Below are positions 6,810-14,434 of a stretch of DNA of 14,434 nucleotides, piece by piece. Numbering within the stretch: the first letter of the stretch is position 1; every line of letters begins with the position of its first letter. The position numbers and the translations under genes are program-made. The notes under the pieces are model-generated. The model was given only the letters and a program-made list of their open reading frames with translations, was not told the DNA's origin and made no database searches. The stretch comes from RGIG3009 sp045541305 (GTDB lineage: Bacteria; Bacillota; Clostridia; Oscillospirales; Acutalibacteraceae), in contig JAZQIV010000015.1 of NCBI GenBank assembly GCA_045541305.1, positions 1-14,434 on the forward strand. The letters are read 5' to 3'.

Positions 6810-7365
6810 ATATGTGCTTTTTTAACACTTCGTACAACCGTCCCGACGGCAATCCCATCACGGTGTAAAAATCGCCGTGAATGCCACGGATATACCGCAT
6901 GCCCTTGCCCTGGATGGCGTAAGCACCCGCTTTATCCATCGGCTCTTTGGTAGCCACGTAATCCGCGATCTCCTCTTCCGTCATTGGTAAAAAGGTAACG
7001 GCAGCACTATCCGCAAACCCCTCACTGCGTTCCCCGTCACAGATCCACACTGCCGTGATCACACGGTGCTCGTTGCCCGCAAGGCGGCGCAGCATCTCTT
7101 TGGCATGTTGCTCATTTTGCGGTTTCCCCAGGATGGTATCCCCCACCGCCACCACGGTATCGGCACCGATCACCACTGCATGGGGGTGCTTTTCAGCAAT
7201 CTCTTCCGCTTTGCCGCGCGCCACACGCAGCACCGCTTCCTCGGGCGGTAACGCGGGATCCATCGGCAATTCCGTTTGCGCCGGCTCCACCGTGTAGGTA
7301 AGCCCCAACAAATCGCAAATCTCGCGGCGCCGCGGCGAAGCCGATGCTAAAACGATGTGAGACAT
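6808..7365 (-). CDS. maf: Maf family nucleotide pyrophosphatase
   Basis: A 185-residue Maf protein, the normal length. Maf enzymes hydrolyse non-standard or pyrimidine nucleoside triphosphates (dTTP/UTP type) to monophosphates and are implicated in septum control. Key elements are the N-terminal LASASPRRRE (S8-P11-R12-R13), the GADTVV motif with D69 as likely catalytic base, and GKPQN (K81). The ATG at 7365 has GGGAGG (7373-7378) 7 nt upstream and lies inside the end of rnmV, a 19-nt overlap, so the two are probably translationally coupled. It is the last gene of the minus-strand run and ends at the hairpin shared with yebC. Confidence 0.95.
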   Translation of the reverse strand: MSHIVLASASPRRREICDLLGLTYTVEPAQTELPMDPALPPEEAVLRVARGKAEEIAEKHPHAVVIGADTVVAVGDTILGKPQNEQHAKEMLRRLAGNEHRVITAVWICDGERSEGFADSAAVTFLPMTEEEIADYVATKEPMDKAGAYAIQGKGMRYIRGIHGDFYTVMGLPSGRLYEVLKKHI

Positions 7366-7943
7366 TGCAATACCTCCCGATACTCCTCTTCGGTTAACAA
7401 TACGTTGAGCACGTCCATCATCCGATTGGCGGATAACCGTTGCGGCAACCCCAACCGTTTGAGAAGTGCCGCGCGCAGAAGTGCGCTGTCCGCTCGCCCC
7501 GATAATCCGTCTTCATACAGCCGTGTCTTGGTCAGGTACGGTGTAACCGTTTGAGCGCTCTCGCCCACGCGGGTTGCCCCCGCACGCTGAAGCGCCTGCC
7601 ACACGATTTCGCCGTTCACTCCCTCTACCCCGAGGAGCCCTTCTTTGGAGGGCTCTTTTTTTCGCCGCTCTTTGCCGGTGATTTCGGGAATATACGCGTG
7701 CTTCACGCGATCGGTCGGCAACGCGCCGCTGATGCGGTCACGAATCACAAAGCCCGCCGAATCGCTGTCCGTTAACACGATCAACCCCTGCTTTTCGGCC
7801 AATCGCCGTAGCAGTTCCATCTTCTCGGGTTGCCGAAAAATGCCGAAACCATCCGTTTCGACAATGGTAGCATCCACCACACTGCGCAAACGGATGGCAT
7901 CGTATTTCCCTTCAACCACGATCGCCTCGGTGATCGCGATCAT
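7347..7943 (-). CDS. rnmV: Ribonuclease M5 (5S rRNA maturation)
   Basis: A 198-residue TOPRIM-domain protein. RNase M5 cleaves double-stranded 5S rRNA precursor to the mature form in low-GC Gram-positives, working with ribosomal protein L18. The TOPRIM acidic residues are E11 in IVVEGKYD and D59/D61 in VLTDSDSAG. VDATIVETDGFGIF (23-36) and the KEGLLGVEG segment after the domain mark it as M5, not a DnaG primase or topoisomerase. The gene is often beside ksgA; here it sits between holA and maf. The start ATG overlaps the holA stop as ATGA, with AGGGAGAG (7951-7958) 7 nt upstream. On the opposite strand, the codons of the KKEPSKEGL segment form a terminator-like hairpin (7635-7662). Confidence 0.92.
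   Translation of the reverse strand: MIAITEAIVVEGKYDAIRLRSVVDATIVETDGFGIFRQPEKMELLRRLAEKQGLIVLTDSDSAGFVIRDRISGALPTDRVKHAYIPEITGKERRKKEPSKEGLLGVEGVNGEIVWQALQRAGATRVGESAQTVTPYLTKTRLYEDGLSGRADSALLRAALLKRLGLPQRLSANRMMDVLNVLLTEEEYREVLQCLTSF
7635..7662 (+). terminator. Terminator-like hairpin on the antisense strand inside rnmV
   Basis: On the plus strand GAGCCCTTC (7635-7643) pairs with GGAGGGCTC (7647-7655), including one G-T pair, around a 3-nt loop; seven T (7656-7662) follow directly. This meets the usual criteria for an intrinsic terminator, but runs against rnmV, within its codons. It would stop antisense transcription entering from maf. It may simply reflect the coding of KKEPSKEGL. Confidence 0.55.
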
Positions 7944-8998
7944 CCTTCAACTCTCCCTAATTTTGCCGTGACGATCAATTTGGCCGCCACCTCTTCCAAA
8001 ACCGTGCGTTTATCCGAAGAGGAGGATTTTAAGCGGCGGTCCGCCTGTGCCAAAATATCCAAGCTCTCACGCAACGATTCCAGCGACAGTTTGCTGCAAT
8101 CCCGTGCCGCGTATTTCAGACGGAACGTTTTGCCTTTGTAATCGAATTCCTCCACCAGCGTTTCCGCTTGTCGGCCGCCGATCGCTGCCACTTTGGCGCG
8201 ATACATATCGGTGTAGGCGCCAGAAAGCGCCGCCAAAATGGAAATCGGTTCCGCCTTGCACGTGAACAAGCGGTGCAAAATGGTATACGCTTTTTCATAA
8301 TGATTTTGCAAAATGGCGTTGGACAGTTCATACGCCTGGGCGTTCAGGTTTTTGGTGGCAACCTGCTCCAAAATCTCATACGTGATCTCGCCGTTTCCCG
8401 CAAGCGCACACAGCTTATCCAGCTCGTTGAGCAGCAAATTCAGATCATTGCCGCTTTGTTCCACCAAGCGTTTGGCGGTTTCGGGGCGCATGAGAGCCCC
8501 TCGCCGTCCCGCACCGGCACACAAAATCCGCGCGATCTCATCGTTGCTTTTGCGCGGGAACGCCACACACAAGCCGCCGTTTTGCTCGATTGCTTCCACA
8601 AACTGCTTCCATTTGGCGTTGAGCTTACCGTCTGCCAGCACCGTGGTCATCCAAAAGATAAGCACGGTATCCTCCGGCGCATCCGATACAAGCGCAAGCG
8701 CGCGCTCGAACAACGCCGCCACGGTGATGTCACAATTGCTCACCGTCACACATTTTTTATCCGCCATCAGCGGCATGGCCTCCGCCGCCGCTTCCACGGC
8801 ATCAAACGAGCATTCCTGCCCGTCGAACCGCTGATAGTTAAACACGCTGAGTTCATCGTTTTGCCGCACACCGGATTTTTTGATCAATTGATCCAGATAG
8901 TGCATGGTGAGATAGCTTTCCTCTCCATACAGTAAATAAACACTTTTGACCTCTTCCTCTTTCAGGTGTCGTTTCAGCTCCTGCTCCGAGATCGGCAT
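7940..8998 (-). CDS. holA: DNA polymerase III delta subunit (clamp loader)
   Basis: A 352-residue HolA protein. In the clamp-loader complex, delta opens the sliding-clamp ring on DNA. The N-terminal VYLLYGEESYL and a degenerate AAA+ fold without a working Walker A are typical. Further family-like segments are TVLIFWMTT, LNLLLNELDKL (delta-type helical region) and a C-terminal collar domain ending near AKLIVTAKLG. Length matches the usual ~340. An ATG at 9007 directly abuts AGAGGAG, leaving no room for the ribosome; the ATG at 8998 puts that site 9 nt upstream and is preferred. About 30 nt separate it from comEC, and its stop overlaps rnmV as ATGA. Confidence 0.94.
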   Translation of the reverse strand: MPISEQELKRHLKEEEVKSVYLLYGEESYLTMHYLDQLIKKSGVRQNDELSVFNYQRFDGQECSFDAVEAAAEAMPLMADKKCVTVSNCDITVAALFERALALVSDAPEDTVLIFWMTTVLADGKLNAKWKQFVEAIEQNGGLCVAFPRKSNDEIARILCAGAGRRGALMRPETAKRLVEQSGNDLNLLLNELDKLCALAGNGEITYEILEQVATKNLNAQAYELSNAILQNHYEKAYTILHRLFTCKAEPISILAALSGAYTDMYRAKVAAIGGRQAETLVEEFDYKGKTFRLKYAARDCSKLSLESLRESLDILAQADRRLKSSSSDKRTVLEEVAAKLIVTAKLGRVEG

Positions 8999-9028
8999 TC
9001 GTTCCATCTCCTCTGACGTGTATTTCCT

Positions 9029-11104
9029 CTAACATAACCATTGCCCGCTGCGATACACCACCGGACCGCACTCCGCAGGCACAAACAACGGTCCGTCTTT
9101 TGTCATCACCATAATCGGCGTTTCACCCACGCCGCAAACGGCATCTGCCGCACGCGCAACATCCATCGGTTCGGTCGCACCAAACAATACCGTGTGGTCG
9201 CCCCACACCAGCTCCAAATGCTCACCGCAACGCTGAACCGTAAGAGCATCGCCCAGCATTACCGTATTTCCGCTCAGCGGCTGCCCATCAAGCGGTGGGT
9301 GCCACGGCAAGGAATCGTATAGCACCTGCGTGTGTTCACTCAAATAACCACCCAACACCGACGGCACGTATGACAGCACGGGTTCTTTACCGCCAATCAG
9401 GCACAACACGTCCACCCGCATGATGGCTTGCGCCTGCAATTCGTCGCGCAGACGGTACAGCGACTGCACGTTTGTAGGTGCCAGCACGGCTACCGTGCTG
9501 CCGCGATACGCCACCGTGATCGCCAGATCCTCCTTTGATGCACTGGCAATTCGCAACGAATCATACCGCGCGCCGCGATTAAGCAAAATCCCCACGCATA
9601 AAATCGCCGCGCACGCTCCCAGCAAGGCTGCTCGACCGTAGCTGCCCAACGCGCGAAAGCCGAAACGGCATACCACGCAAACGCCTACTATCCATAATAA
9701 CAGAAAAGACGCCCCGATAGCAACCGTTGCAAAGGAAAAAGTTGAAAATTTTTCACAAAGCCACAACAAATACCGCGCAGCAACACCCGCAATCAGTATC
9801 AAGGGCTCCGATAACACGGTGATACCCGGTATCGACAGCACCGATCCCAACAATCCGGCAATCAACGCCACCTCAGCGGGCAGCGTGGTAAACAGATTCG
9901 CCACCACCGTGATAAGCGATACCCGTCCGAAATAAATCGCCATGATCGGCAACGTGGCAAGCATGGCTGCCAGGCTGACCGCCACCGCCATGGCAATCGG
10001 ACGGCGAATCCGTTCCCAAAAGGGCGGTAACGTTCCGCGCATCAGAAAAGCTTGAATAGGGCGCGTCCAGCACAGCAGCCCGTAGGTTGCCGCAAAGGAT
10101 AACAGCAATCCCACGTCGTATGCTGCAAAGGGATCCACAAGCAACAGGATCAGCAAGGCAAGCCCCAGCGAATTGCGGGTATCCGCCTGCCGTTTGATTC
10201 CATCACCCAGCAACACCACCAGGCAAAGCGTGCCGGAACGCACAACCGATGCTTCAAACCCAACGGTTGCCATAAACCCCAATAAAAAGATCACCGAGAT
10301 TACGGGTCGAACACGGTGCTTCACCCGCATCCGCCTCAGTAACCACCGCAGCGCTTGCAACAGCACCGTCATATGTAAGCCCGAAACCGAAAACAAGTGT
10401 GATACGCCGCAGGCGCGAAACGCTTCGGTTGCCGTATCCGACAACTGCTCATCCACTCCGTAACAGATCCCGGCCACAACCGCACCGATATCCCCTTGTA
10501 ATTTTCGCATCGGGACCTGTGCCAAAGCATTTCGCACACGTACAAACAAGGGTAAGGTGGGGTTCTCGCATACCACAAGCGTTTTTTGCAAGGCCTCCAT
10601 ATCCACCCGCTTCGCACGCAGCCACACGCCGGAGGCGCGGCGAATCATGCGGGAAAACGGTGTGCCGTCGGTGTATTCGTCCAACACAAACGAACTGGTA
10701 AACCGATCCTGCGGCGCAAGTGTCAGTTCCGGGTCCGACGGGTAAAACACCACCTGCGTGCCCTCGGGCAGATCACCGTTCTCCACCGTGAGGACAACCC
10801 GTTCCTCGCTTTCGGTCACGCGTACCGAAAGCGTAATGGTTTGGCCCAGGCAGGATTGCGGCGGCACAACCTGCCGCTGCCAAGCACCGCCAAAAATCAA
10901 AACCGCCACAACCACCGTACCCGCGATCACAGGAATCCTGTGAATCCGCCGTAATGCAGGAACCGCCAAAGCGACCGCGAGCACCGCACAGCCACCGATT
11001 GCACCAACGATCCACCACGCATCGGGAATCCACGGACATATCAAAAAGACATTTAAACATGTAAGCCCCACTACCCAGCACGGGCGTAACACATACCGTG
11101 TCAT
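9029..11104 (-). CDS. comEC: ComEC/Rec2-family DNA uptake channel, with degenerate C-terminal domain
   Basis: A 691-residue polytopic membrane protein. ComEC forms the inner-membrane channel that carries single-stranded DNA into the cell during transformation. Two hydrophobic segments (about 10-45 and 55-73) precede an extracytoplasmic OB-like region (about 80-180). The competence domain (about 205-475) bears the signature SHLFSVSGLHM (235-245) followed by several membrane helices. After the last helix (about 490-508) comes a ~180-residue region, where other family members carry a metallo-beta-lactamase-like nuclease domain. No HxHxDH motif is visible here, so nuclease activity is doubtful. 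It starts with an ATGA overlap onto typA, implying coupled translation. No other competence genes are in the window, so transformation cannot be claimed. Confidence 0.92.
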   Translation of the reverse strand: MTRYVLRPCWVVGLTCLNVFLICPWIPDAWWIVGAIGGCAVLAVALAVPALRRIHRIPVIAGTVVVAVLIFGGAWQRQVVPPQSCLGQTITLSVRVTESEERVVLTVENGDLPEGTQVVFYPSDPELTLAPQDRFTSSFVLDEYTDGTPFSRMIRRASGVWLRAKRVDMEALQKTLVVCENPTLPLFVRVRNALAQVPMRKLQGDIGAVVAGICYGVDEQLSDTATEAFRACGVSHLFSVSGLHMTVLLQALRWLLRRMRVKHRVRPVISVIFLLGFMATVGFEASVVRSGTLCLVVLLGDGIKRQADTRNSLGLALLILLLVDPFAAYDVGLLLSFAATYGLLCWTRPIQAFLMRGTLPPFWERIRRPIAMAVAVSLAAMLATLPIMAIYFGRVSLITVVANLFTTLPAEVALIAGLLGSVLSIPGITVLSEPLILIAGVAARYLLWLCEKFSTFSFATVAIGASFLLLWIVGVCVVCRFGFRALGSYGRAALLGACAAILCVGILLNRGARYDSLRIASASKEDLAITVAYRGSTVAVLAPTNVQSLYRLRDELQAQAIMRVDVLCLIGGKEPVLSYVPSVLGGYLSEHTQVLYDSLPWHPPLDGQPLSGNTVMLGDALTVQRCGEHLELVWGDHTVLFGATEPMDVARAADAVCGVGETPIMVMTKDGPLFVPAECGPVVYRSGQWLC

Positions 11105-12927
11105 GATTTCTTTTTGGCGTACTCCTTCATGCGTTGCTCCTTGGATAAAATCCGTTTACGCAAGCGAATGCTTTCAGGTGTAACCTCCACCAGCTCATCG
11201 TCGTTGATAAACTCAAGCGATTGCTCAAGCGATAACACGGTGGGCGGTGTCAGACGTAACGCCTCATCCGATCCGGCAGCGCGCATGTTGGTCACGTGCT
11301 TTTTCTTGCACACGTTCACCGCAATGTCCTCGCTCTTCGGCGATTGACCGATGATCATACCTTCGTACACCTGCACCGACGGACCGACAAACAACGTACC
11401 GCGATCCTGTGCATTGAACAAACCGTAGCTGCTGGTTTCACCCGTTTCGAACACCACGAGCGAGCCTTGTACACGCTGCGGAATGTCACCTTTATATGGC
11501 TCATACCCGTCAAAAATGCTGTTCATGATGCCGTTTCCGTTGGTATCGGTCAAGAATTGCTGCCGATACCCCATCAACCCGCGCGACGGAATACGGAATT
11601 CCAAATGCGTGGCACCGGTATCACGCGTGCCCATGTTCAGCAGCTCCGCTTTGCGGGAACCGAGCTTTTCCATCACCGCGCCGACGTAATGCTCCGGCAC
11701 TTCGATCATCAGCAGCTCCATCGGCTCCAGCAACGCACCGTTTTCGTCGTTTTTGTAAATTACCTGCGGGCGGCTGACCGCAAATTCATACCCCTGCCGC
11801 CGCATGGTTTCAATCAGGATAGACAAGTGCAGTTCACCGCGCCCCGACACCTCGAACGCATCGGTGGAATCGGTTTCGCGTACCCGCATGCTCACGTTGG
11901 TTTCCACTTCCTTGAACAAGCGATCACGCAGATTGCGCGAGGTAACGAACTTACCTTCTCGCCCCGCAAACGGACTGTTATTTACCATAAACACCATCGA
12001 AATGGTGGGCTCGTCAATGCGTACAAACGGCCGTGCTTCCACACACTCGGGATCACACGCCGTTTCACCGATATTCAGATCGGCAATACCCGTCACCGCG
12101 ATCAGATCGCCCAGCTCAGCCGTATCGTGCTCCACGCGGTGCAAGCCTTCAAACTGATACAGCTTGCCGATACGCGCATTCGCAGTGGTACCGTCGGTTT
12201 TGCATAACGTCACGGCCTGCCCGTTTTTCACGCGGCCGCGCTCCACACGACCCACGCCGATGCGGCCCACGTAATCGTCGTAATCAATGTTGGAAAACAA
12301 AATCTGCAACGGGCCGTCGACATCGCCTTCGGGCGCGGGCACGTGCTGCAAAATCGCTTCAAACAGCGGCTTCATGTTCCCCTCGCGCACCGCAGGATCC
12401 AGCGATGCGTATCCGTCACGACCCGAAGCATACACCACCGGGAAATCCAGTTGATCCTCATCGGCACCCAGCTCGATGAACAGATCCAACAATTCATCGA
12501 TCACCTCGGCGGGACGCGCACCGTCACGATCGATCTTGTTGATGACCACCACCGGACGTTTGCCGAGTCCCAACGCTTTTTTCAGCACAAATCGTGTTTG
12601 CGGCATACAGCCCTCAAACGCATCCACCAACAGCAGCACACCGTCCACCATCATGAGGATGCGCTCCACCTCGCCGCCGAAATCCGCGTGGCCGGGAGTA
12701 TCCACAATATTGATCTTGGTGCCGTTGTACATCACAGCAGTGTTCTTGGACAAAATGGTGATGCCGCGTTCACGCTCTAAGTCGTTGGAATCCATCACGC
12801 GGTCGGACACCTGTTCATTTTCGCGGAAAATACCGCTTTGATGCAGCAGCTGATCCACCAACGTGGTTTTGCCGTGATCCACGTGTGCAATGATGGCAAT
12901 GTTACGTAAATTTTCTCGAGTTCCCAT
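11101..12927 (-). CDS. typA: Ribosome-associated GTPase TypA/BipA
   Basis: A 608-residue translational GTPase of the EF-G-like TypA/BipA family, involved in 50S assembly and growth under cold or stress. All G motifs are present: G1 AHVDHGKTT (14-22), G2 RGIT (54-57), G3 DTPGH (76-80), G4 NKID (130-133) and G5 YASG (166-169). EF-G-like domains follow (about 200-480), including GRGELHLSIL, then the TypA-specific C-terminal domain with SSYGLFNAQDRGTLF. Length is normal. The ATG at 12927 has GGGGAAG (12936-12942) 8 nt upstream, overlapping the stop of the DUF1653 gene. Its own stop TGA overlaps the comEC start as ATGA. Confidence 0.97.
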   Translation of the reverse strand: MGTRENLRNIAIIAHVDHGKTTLVDQLLHQSGIFRENEQVSDRVMDSNDLERERGITILSKNTAVMYNGTKINIVDTPGHADFGGEVERILMMVDGVLLLVDAFEGCMPQTRFVLKKALGLGKRPVVVINKIDRDGARPAEVIDELLDLFIELGADEDQLDFPVVYASGRDGYASLDPAVREGNMKPLFEAILQHVPAPEGDVDGPLQILFSNIDYDDYVGRIGVGRVERGRVKNGQAVTLCKTDGTTANARIGKLYQFEGLHRVEHDTAELGDLIAVTGIADLNIGETACDPECVEARPFVRIDEPTISMVFMVNNSPFAGREGKFVTSRNLRDRLFKEVETNVSMRVRETDSTDAFEVSGRGELHLSILIETMRRQGYEFAVSRPQVIYKNDENGALLEPMELLMIEVPEHYVGAVMEKLGSRKAELLNMGTRDTGATHLEFRIPSRGLMGYRQQFLTDTNGNGIMNSIFDGYEPYKGDIPQRVQGSLVVFETGETSSYGLFNAQDRGTLFVGPSVQVYEGMIIGQSPKSEDIAVNVCKKKHVTNMRAAGSDEALRLTPPTVLSLEQSLEFINDDELVEVTPESIRLRKRILSKEQRMKEYAKKKS

Positions 12928-12941
12928 TTGTTTCGCTTCCC

Positions 12942-13154
12942 CTATCTTATCTTCTCAAATCGCGGCATGACCTTACCGTCACGCTCCACGGTATCGGTAA
13001 ACATCGCGAGCGGCCGGATCCACACCGCGCCCTCGCCGTATAAAGCCCTGTATACCACCAATTCTTCCTCGGTTTCGCTGTGACGACCAACCGCTATGAC
13101 CTCGTATTCCTTGCCCTTAAAATGGCGATATCGTTCGCCGCTATGTACCGTCAT
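12942..13154 (-). CDS. DUF1653 domain protein
   Basis: A 70-residue protein that is one DUF1653 domain from end to end: GERYRHFKGKEYEVIAVG, HSETEEELVVYRALY, IRPLAMF and a closing PRFEKI. The family is widespread, uncharacterised and looks like a small beta-barrel. An earlier ATG at 13166 overlaps the previous stop as TGATG and adds MRCE; the ATG at 13154 has GAGG 6 nt upstream and gives a more usual N-terminus, so it is preferred but not certain. It lies 14 nt before typA and follows the M23 peptidase gene. Its role is unknown, and the context does not fix one. Confidence 0.88.
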   Translation of the reverse strand: MTVHSGERYRHFKGKEYEVIAVGRHSETEEELVVYRALYGEGAVWIRPLAMFTDTVERDGKVMPRFEKIR

Positions 13155-13165
13155 CTCGCACCTCA

Positions 13166-14428
13166 TCAGAAGAATTTCATCGGATTGACCGTACGGCCGT
13201 TGTAACGCACCTCAAAGTGCAGGTGAGGCGCCGTACTGCGGCCCGTGTCACCCACCGCCGCAATTTTTTGCCCTTGCGTCACCTTGTCGCCCGCTTTCAC
13301 AAACAGCTCGTCGCAATGCGCATACAACGTCTGATACCCGCCGCCGTGATCGATCACCACGTATTTGCCGTAGGACCAGTAAGACGTCCCTTTGGGATCA
13401 TCCGCAATCACAACCGTGCCGCCATCCGCCGCCAAAATACCCTCGCCGGTCATATCCCGACTCCATACGTCGATACCGCCATGCCTGCCGGAGTGTCCGC
13501 CAAAATACTGCGATACAAAACGCGTGGTTACCAGCGGCCAAATAAACCGACCGGTCGCGTTGCCGCCGCCCGAAGAATACTGATCCTTCGTCTTGGTGCC
13601 GTACGCCACCACCTGCGTCACCGGCTCGCGGATCACCTCGGAGGAAACAATCGTCCCCGACAACTGCTGCCCATCCAGATATGTGACCTCCGCCGTAACC
13701 CGATTGATGCCGTTTTTGCCCTTCACGCGGACACGCTCATAGCCCTTATTTTTGGAAGCATCCGCCACACGTTCGATTGCAAACGGTACCTCCACCTCGT
13801 ATTGCTCGGTGCCGACAATCAGTACCCGCACATGGTTTTCACCGGTTTTCAGGGACTGCATCATCGCTTCGTCGGACAGCACCCGCGCAATCGGATATTG
13901 CCCGTCGATCAGCTCCACCTTTTCAAAGAAAGAGGCTTCCGTATCCGGATGCTCTAAACGGCTTTCCTCCAAAATATTGCGCAGCACCCGTTGTGCCTGT
14001 GCGCGGTTATCCACCGCCCCGCGCAACACACCGTCCACGTACACGCCGCACGCATCCGTGAGCGCCGCAGCGGTCGTTTTCAGCAAACGGTCGCAAATCA
14101 CTTCCCGTGTTAACACGTTGGCTTGCGGGATCATGCGCAGCGATACGTCCGGCGTCGCCACCGCTTCCAGCACCACGTCGGTCGTTTCCAGGCGTTCGTT
14201 TGCCATCGCCACACCAGCGTGCAGCTCCGCCTCCTCCGACACATAACCCCACACGTCGCCGTTTTCATCGGTCAGGGCAAGGGCAAAGGAAATCTCGCTC
14301 CAGTAACGCAGCGTTGTTTGCAGCACAAGCACCGCCGCCAACACCAGCGCCGCCGTTGTGATGCCGGTCACCCAATGCCGATACCGCAACACCGCCTGAA
14401 TCGGCAGCACCGCGATCTGCTTCAACAC
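13166..14428 (-). CDS. Membrane-anchored M23 peptidase with G5 domain (5' end may lie outside the window)
   Basis: A peptidoglycan-acting protein of the lysostaphin/LytM (M23) type. A short cytoplasmic start and one TM segment (about 21-40) lead to an extracytoplasmic linker (about 45-200), a G5 domain (about 205-280; VEVPFAIERVAD, RVRVKGKNGINRVT) and the C-terminal M23 domain (about 295-420). Zn ligands and catalytic residues are intact: H316 and D320 in GRHGGIDVW, H371 in LYAHC, and H402/H404 in PHLHFEV. It is therefore probably an active endopeptidase, with G5 giving wall or carbohydrate binding. GTG at 14428 is the first plausible start; the frame stays open to the window edge with no visible ribosome binding site, so the true start may lie upstream. 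Its stop touches the next gene's first ATG (TGATG). It is the first visible gene of the minus-strand run. Confidence 0.9.
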   Translation of the reverse strand: MLKQIAVLPIQAVLRYRHWVTGITTAALVLAAVLVLQTTLRYWSEISFALALTDENGDVWGYVSEEAELHAGVAMANERLETTDVVLEAVATPDVSLRMIPQANVLTREVICDRLLKTTAAALTDACGVYVDGVLRGAVDNRAQAQRVLRNILEESRLEHPDTEASFFEKVELIDGQYPIARVLSDEAMMQSLKTGENHVRVLIVGTEQYEVEVPFAIERVADASKNKGYERVRVKGKNGINRVTAEVTYLDGQQLSGTIVSSEVIREPVTQVVAYGTKTKDQYSSGGGNATGRFIWPLVTTRFVSQYFGGHSGRHGGIDVWSRDMTGEGILAADGGTVVIADDPKGTSYWSYGKYVVIDHGGGYQTLYAHCDELFVKAGDKVTQGQKIAAVGDTGRSTAPHLHFEVRYNGRTVNPMKFF

Positions 14429-14434
14429 ACACAG

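Noticed and set aside
7347..7943. TOPRIM protein as a DnaG primase or topoisomerase fragment
   Set aside because: Its length, VDATIVETDGFGIF and the GVEG segment fit complete RNase M5; no zinc finger or helicase-binding domain is present.
8116..8935. Plus-strand and alternative-frame ORFs across holA and comEC
   Set aside because: They are shadow frames in GC-rich coding DNA; holA and comEC are recognised and form a coupled operon.

Overview
The window looks like chromosomal DNA of a Gram-positive Clostridia-type Firmicute, perhaps the Oscillospiraceae/Ruminococcaceae. This rests on Bacillus-type sigma-A promoters (TTGACG-17-TATAAT), Shine-Dalgarno sites built on AGAAAGGAGG, an LTA-synthase-type enzyme, RNase M5, a G5/M23 wall peptidase and a DUF1653 gene, with moderately high GC and GC-rich third positions. 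The genus is not fixed. No rRNA, tRNA, CRISPR array, insertion sequence or phage gene is visible. The region reads as core genome, densely packed.

Layout. (1) 48-2075 (-): membrane-anchored sulfatase-fold enzyme of the LTA synthase family, with its own terminator (12-46) and extended -10 promoter. (2) 2076-2307: divergent regulatory region. (3) 2308-4450 (+): an OmpR-family response regulator and its histidine kinase, overlapping by 8 nt. (4) 4528-5913 (+): a membrane-anchored HtrA/DegP-like serine protease with its own promoter and a strong terminator. (5) 6031-6768 (+): YebC/TACO1-family protein with a good promoter. (6) 6769-6809: a hairpin shared by converging transcription units. (7) 14428 down to 6808 (-): a tightly coupled seven-gene run in the order M23/G5 peptidase, DUF1653 protein, typA, comEC, holA, rnmV, maf. 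Junctions are TGATG and ATGA overlaps, a 19-nt overlap, or gaps of at most about 30 nt.

How the genes may work together. The regulator-kinase-HtrA cluster resembles the CssRS/HtrA secretion-stress circuit of Bacillus. Upstream of both the regulator gene and the protease gene lie GTTCA-type direct repeats with 11-bp helical phasing, placed at almost the same distance (26 and 27 nt) from the -10 box. This suggests one regulon that controls itself and the protease. The divergent LTA-synthase-like gene shares the intergenic region, so envelope polymer synthesis may be tied to the same control, though its own promoter carries a different palindrome. The long minus-strand run mixes cell-wall remodelling, translation (typA), DNA uptake (comEC), replication (holA), 5S rRNA maturation (rnmV) and nucleotide/septum control (maf), a housekeeping operon without one pathway.

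No wholly new system is evident. The points most worth following are the shared 11-bp repeats, a strong antisense intrinsic terminator inside rnmV, and a ComEC whose C-terminal metallo-beta-lactamase region lacks the metal-binding motif.
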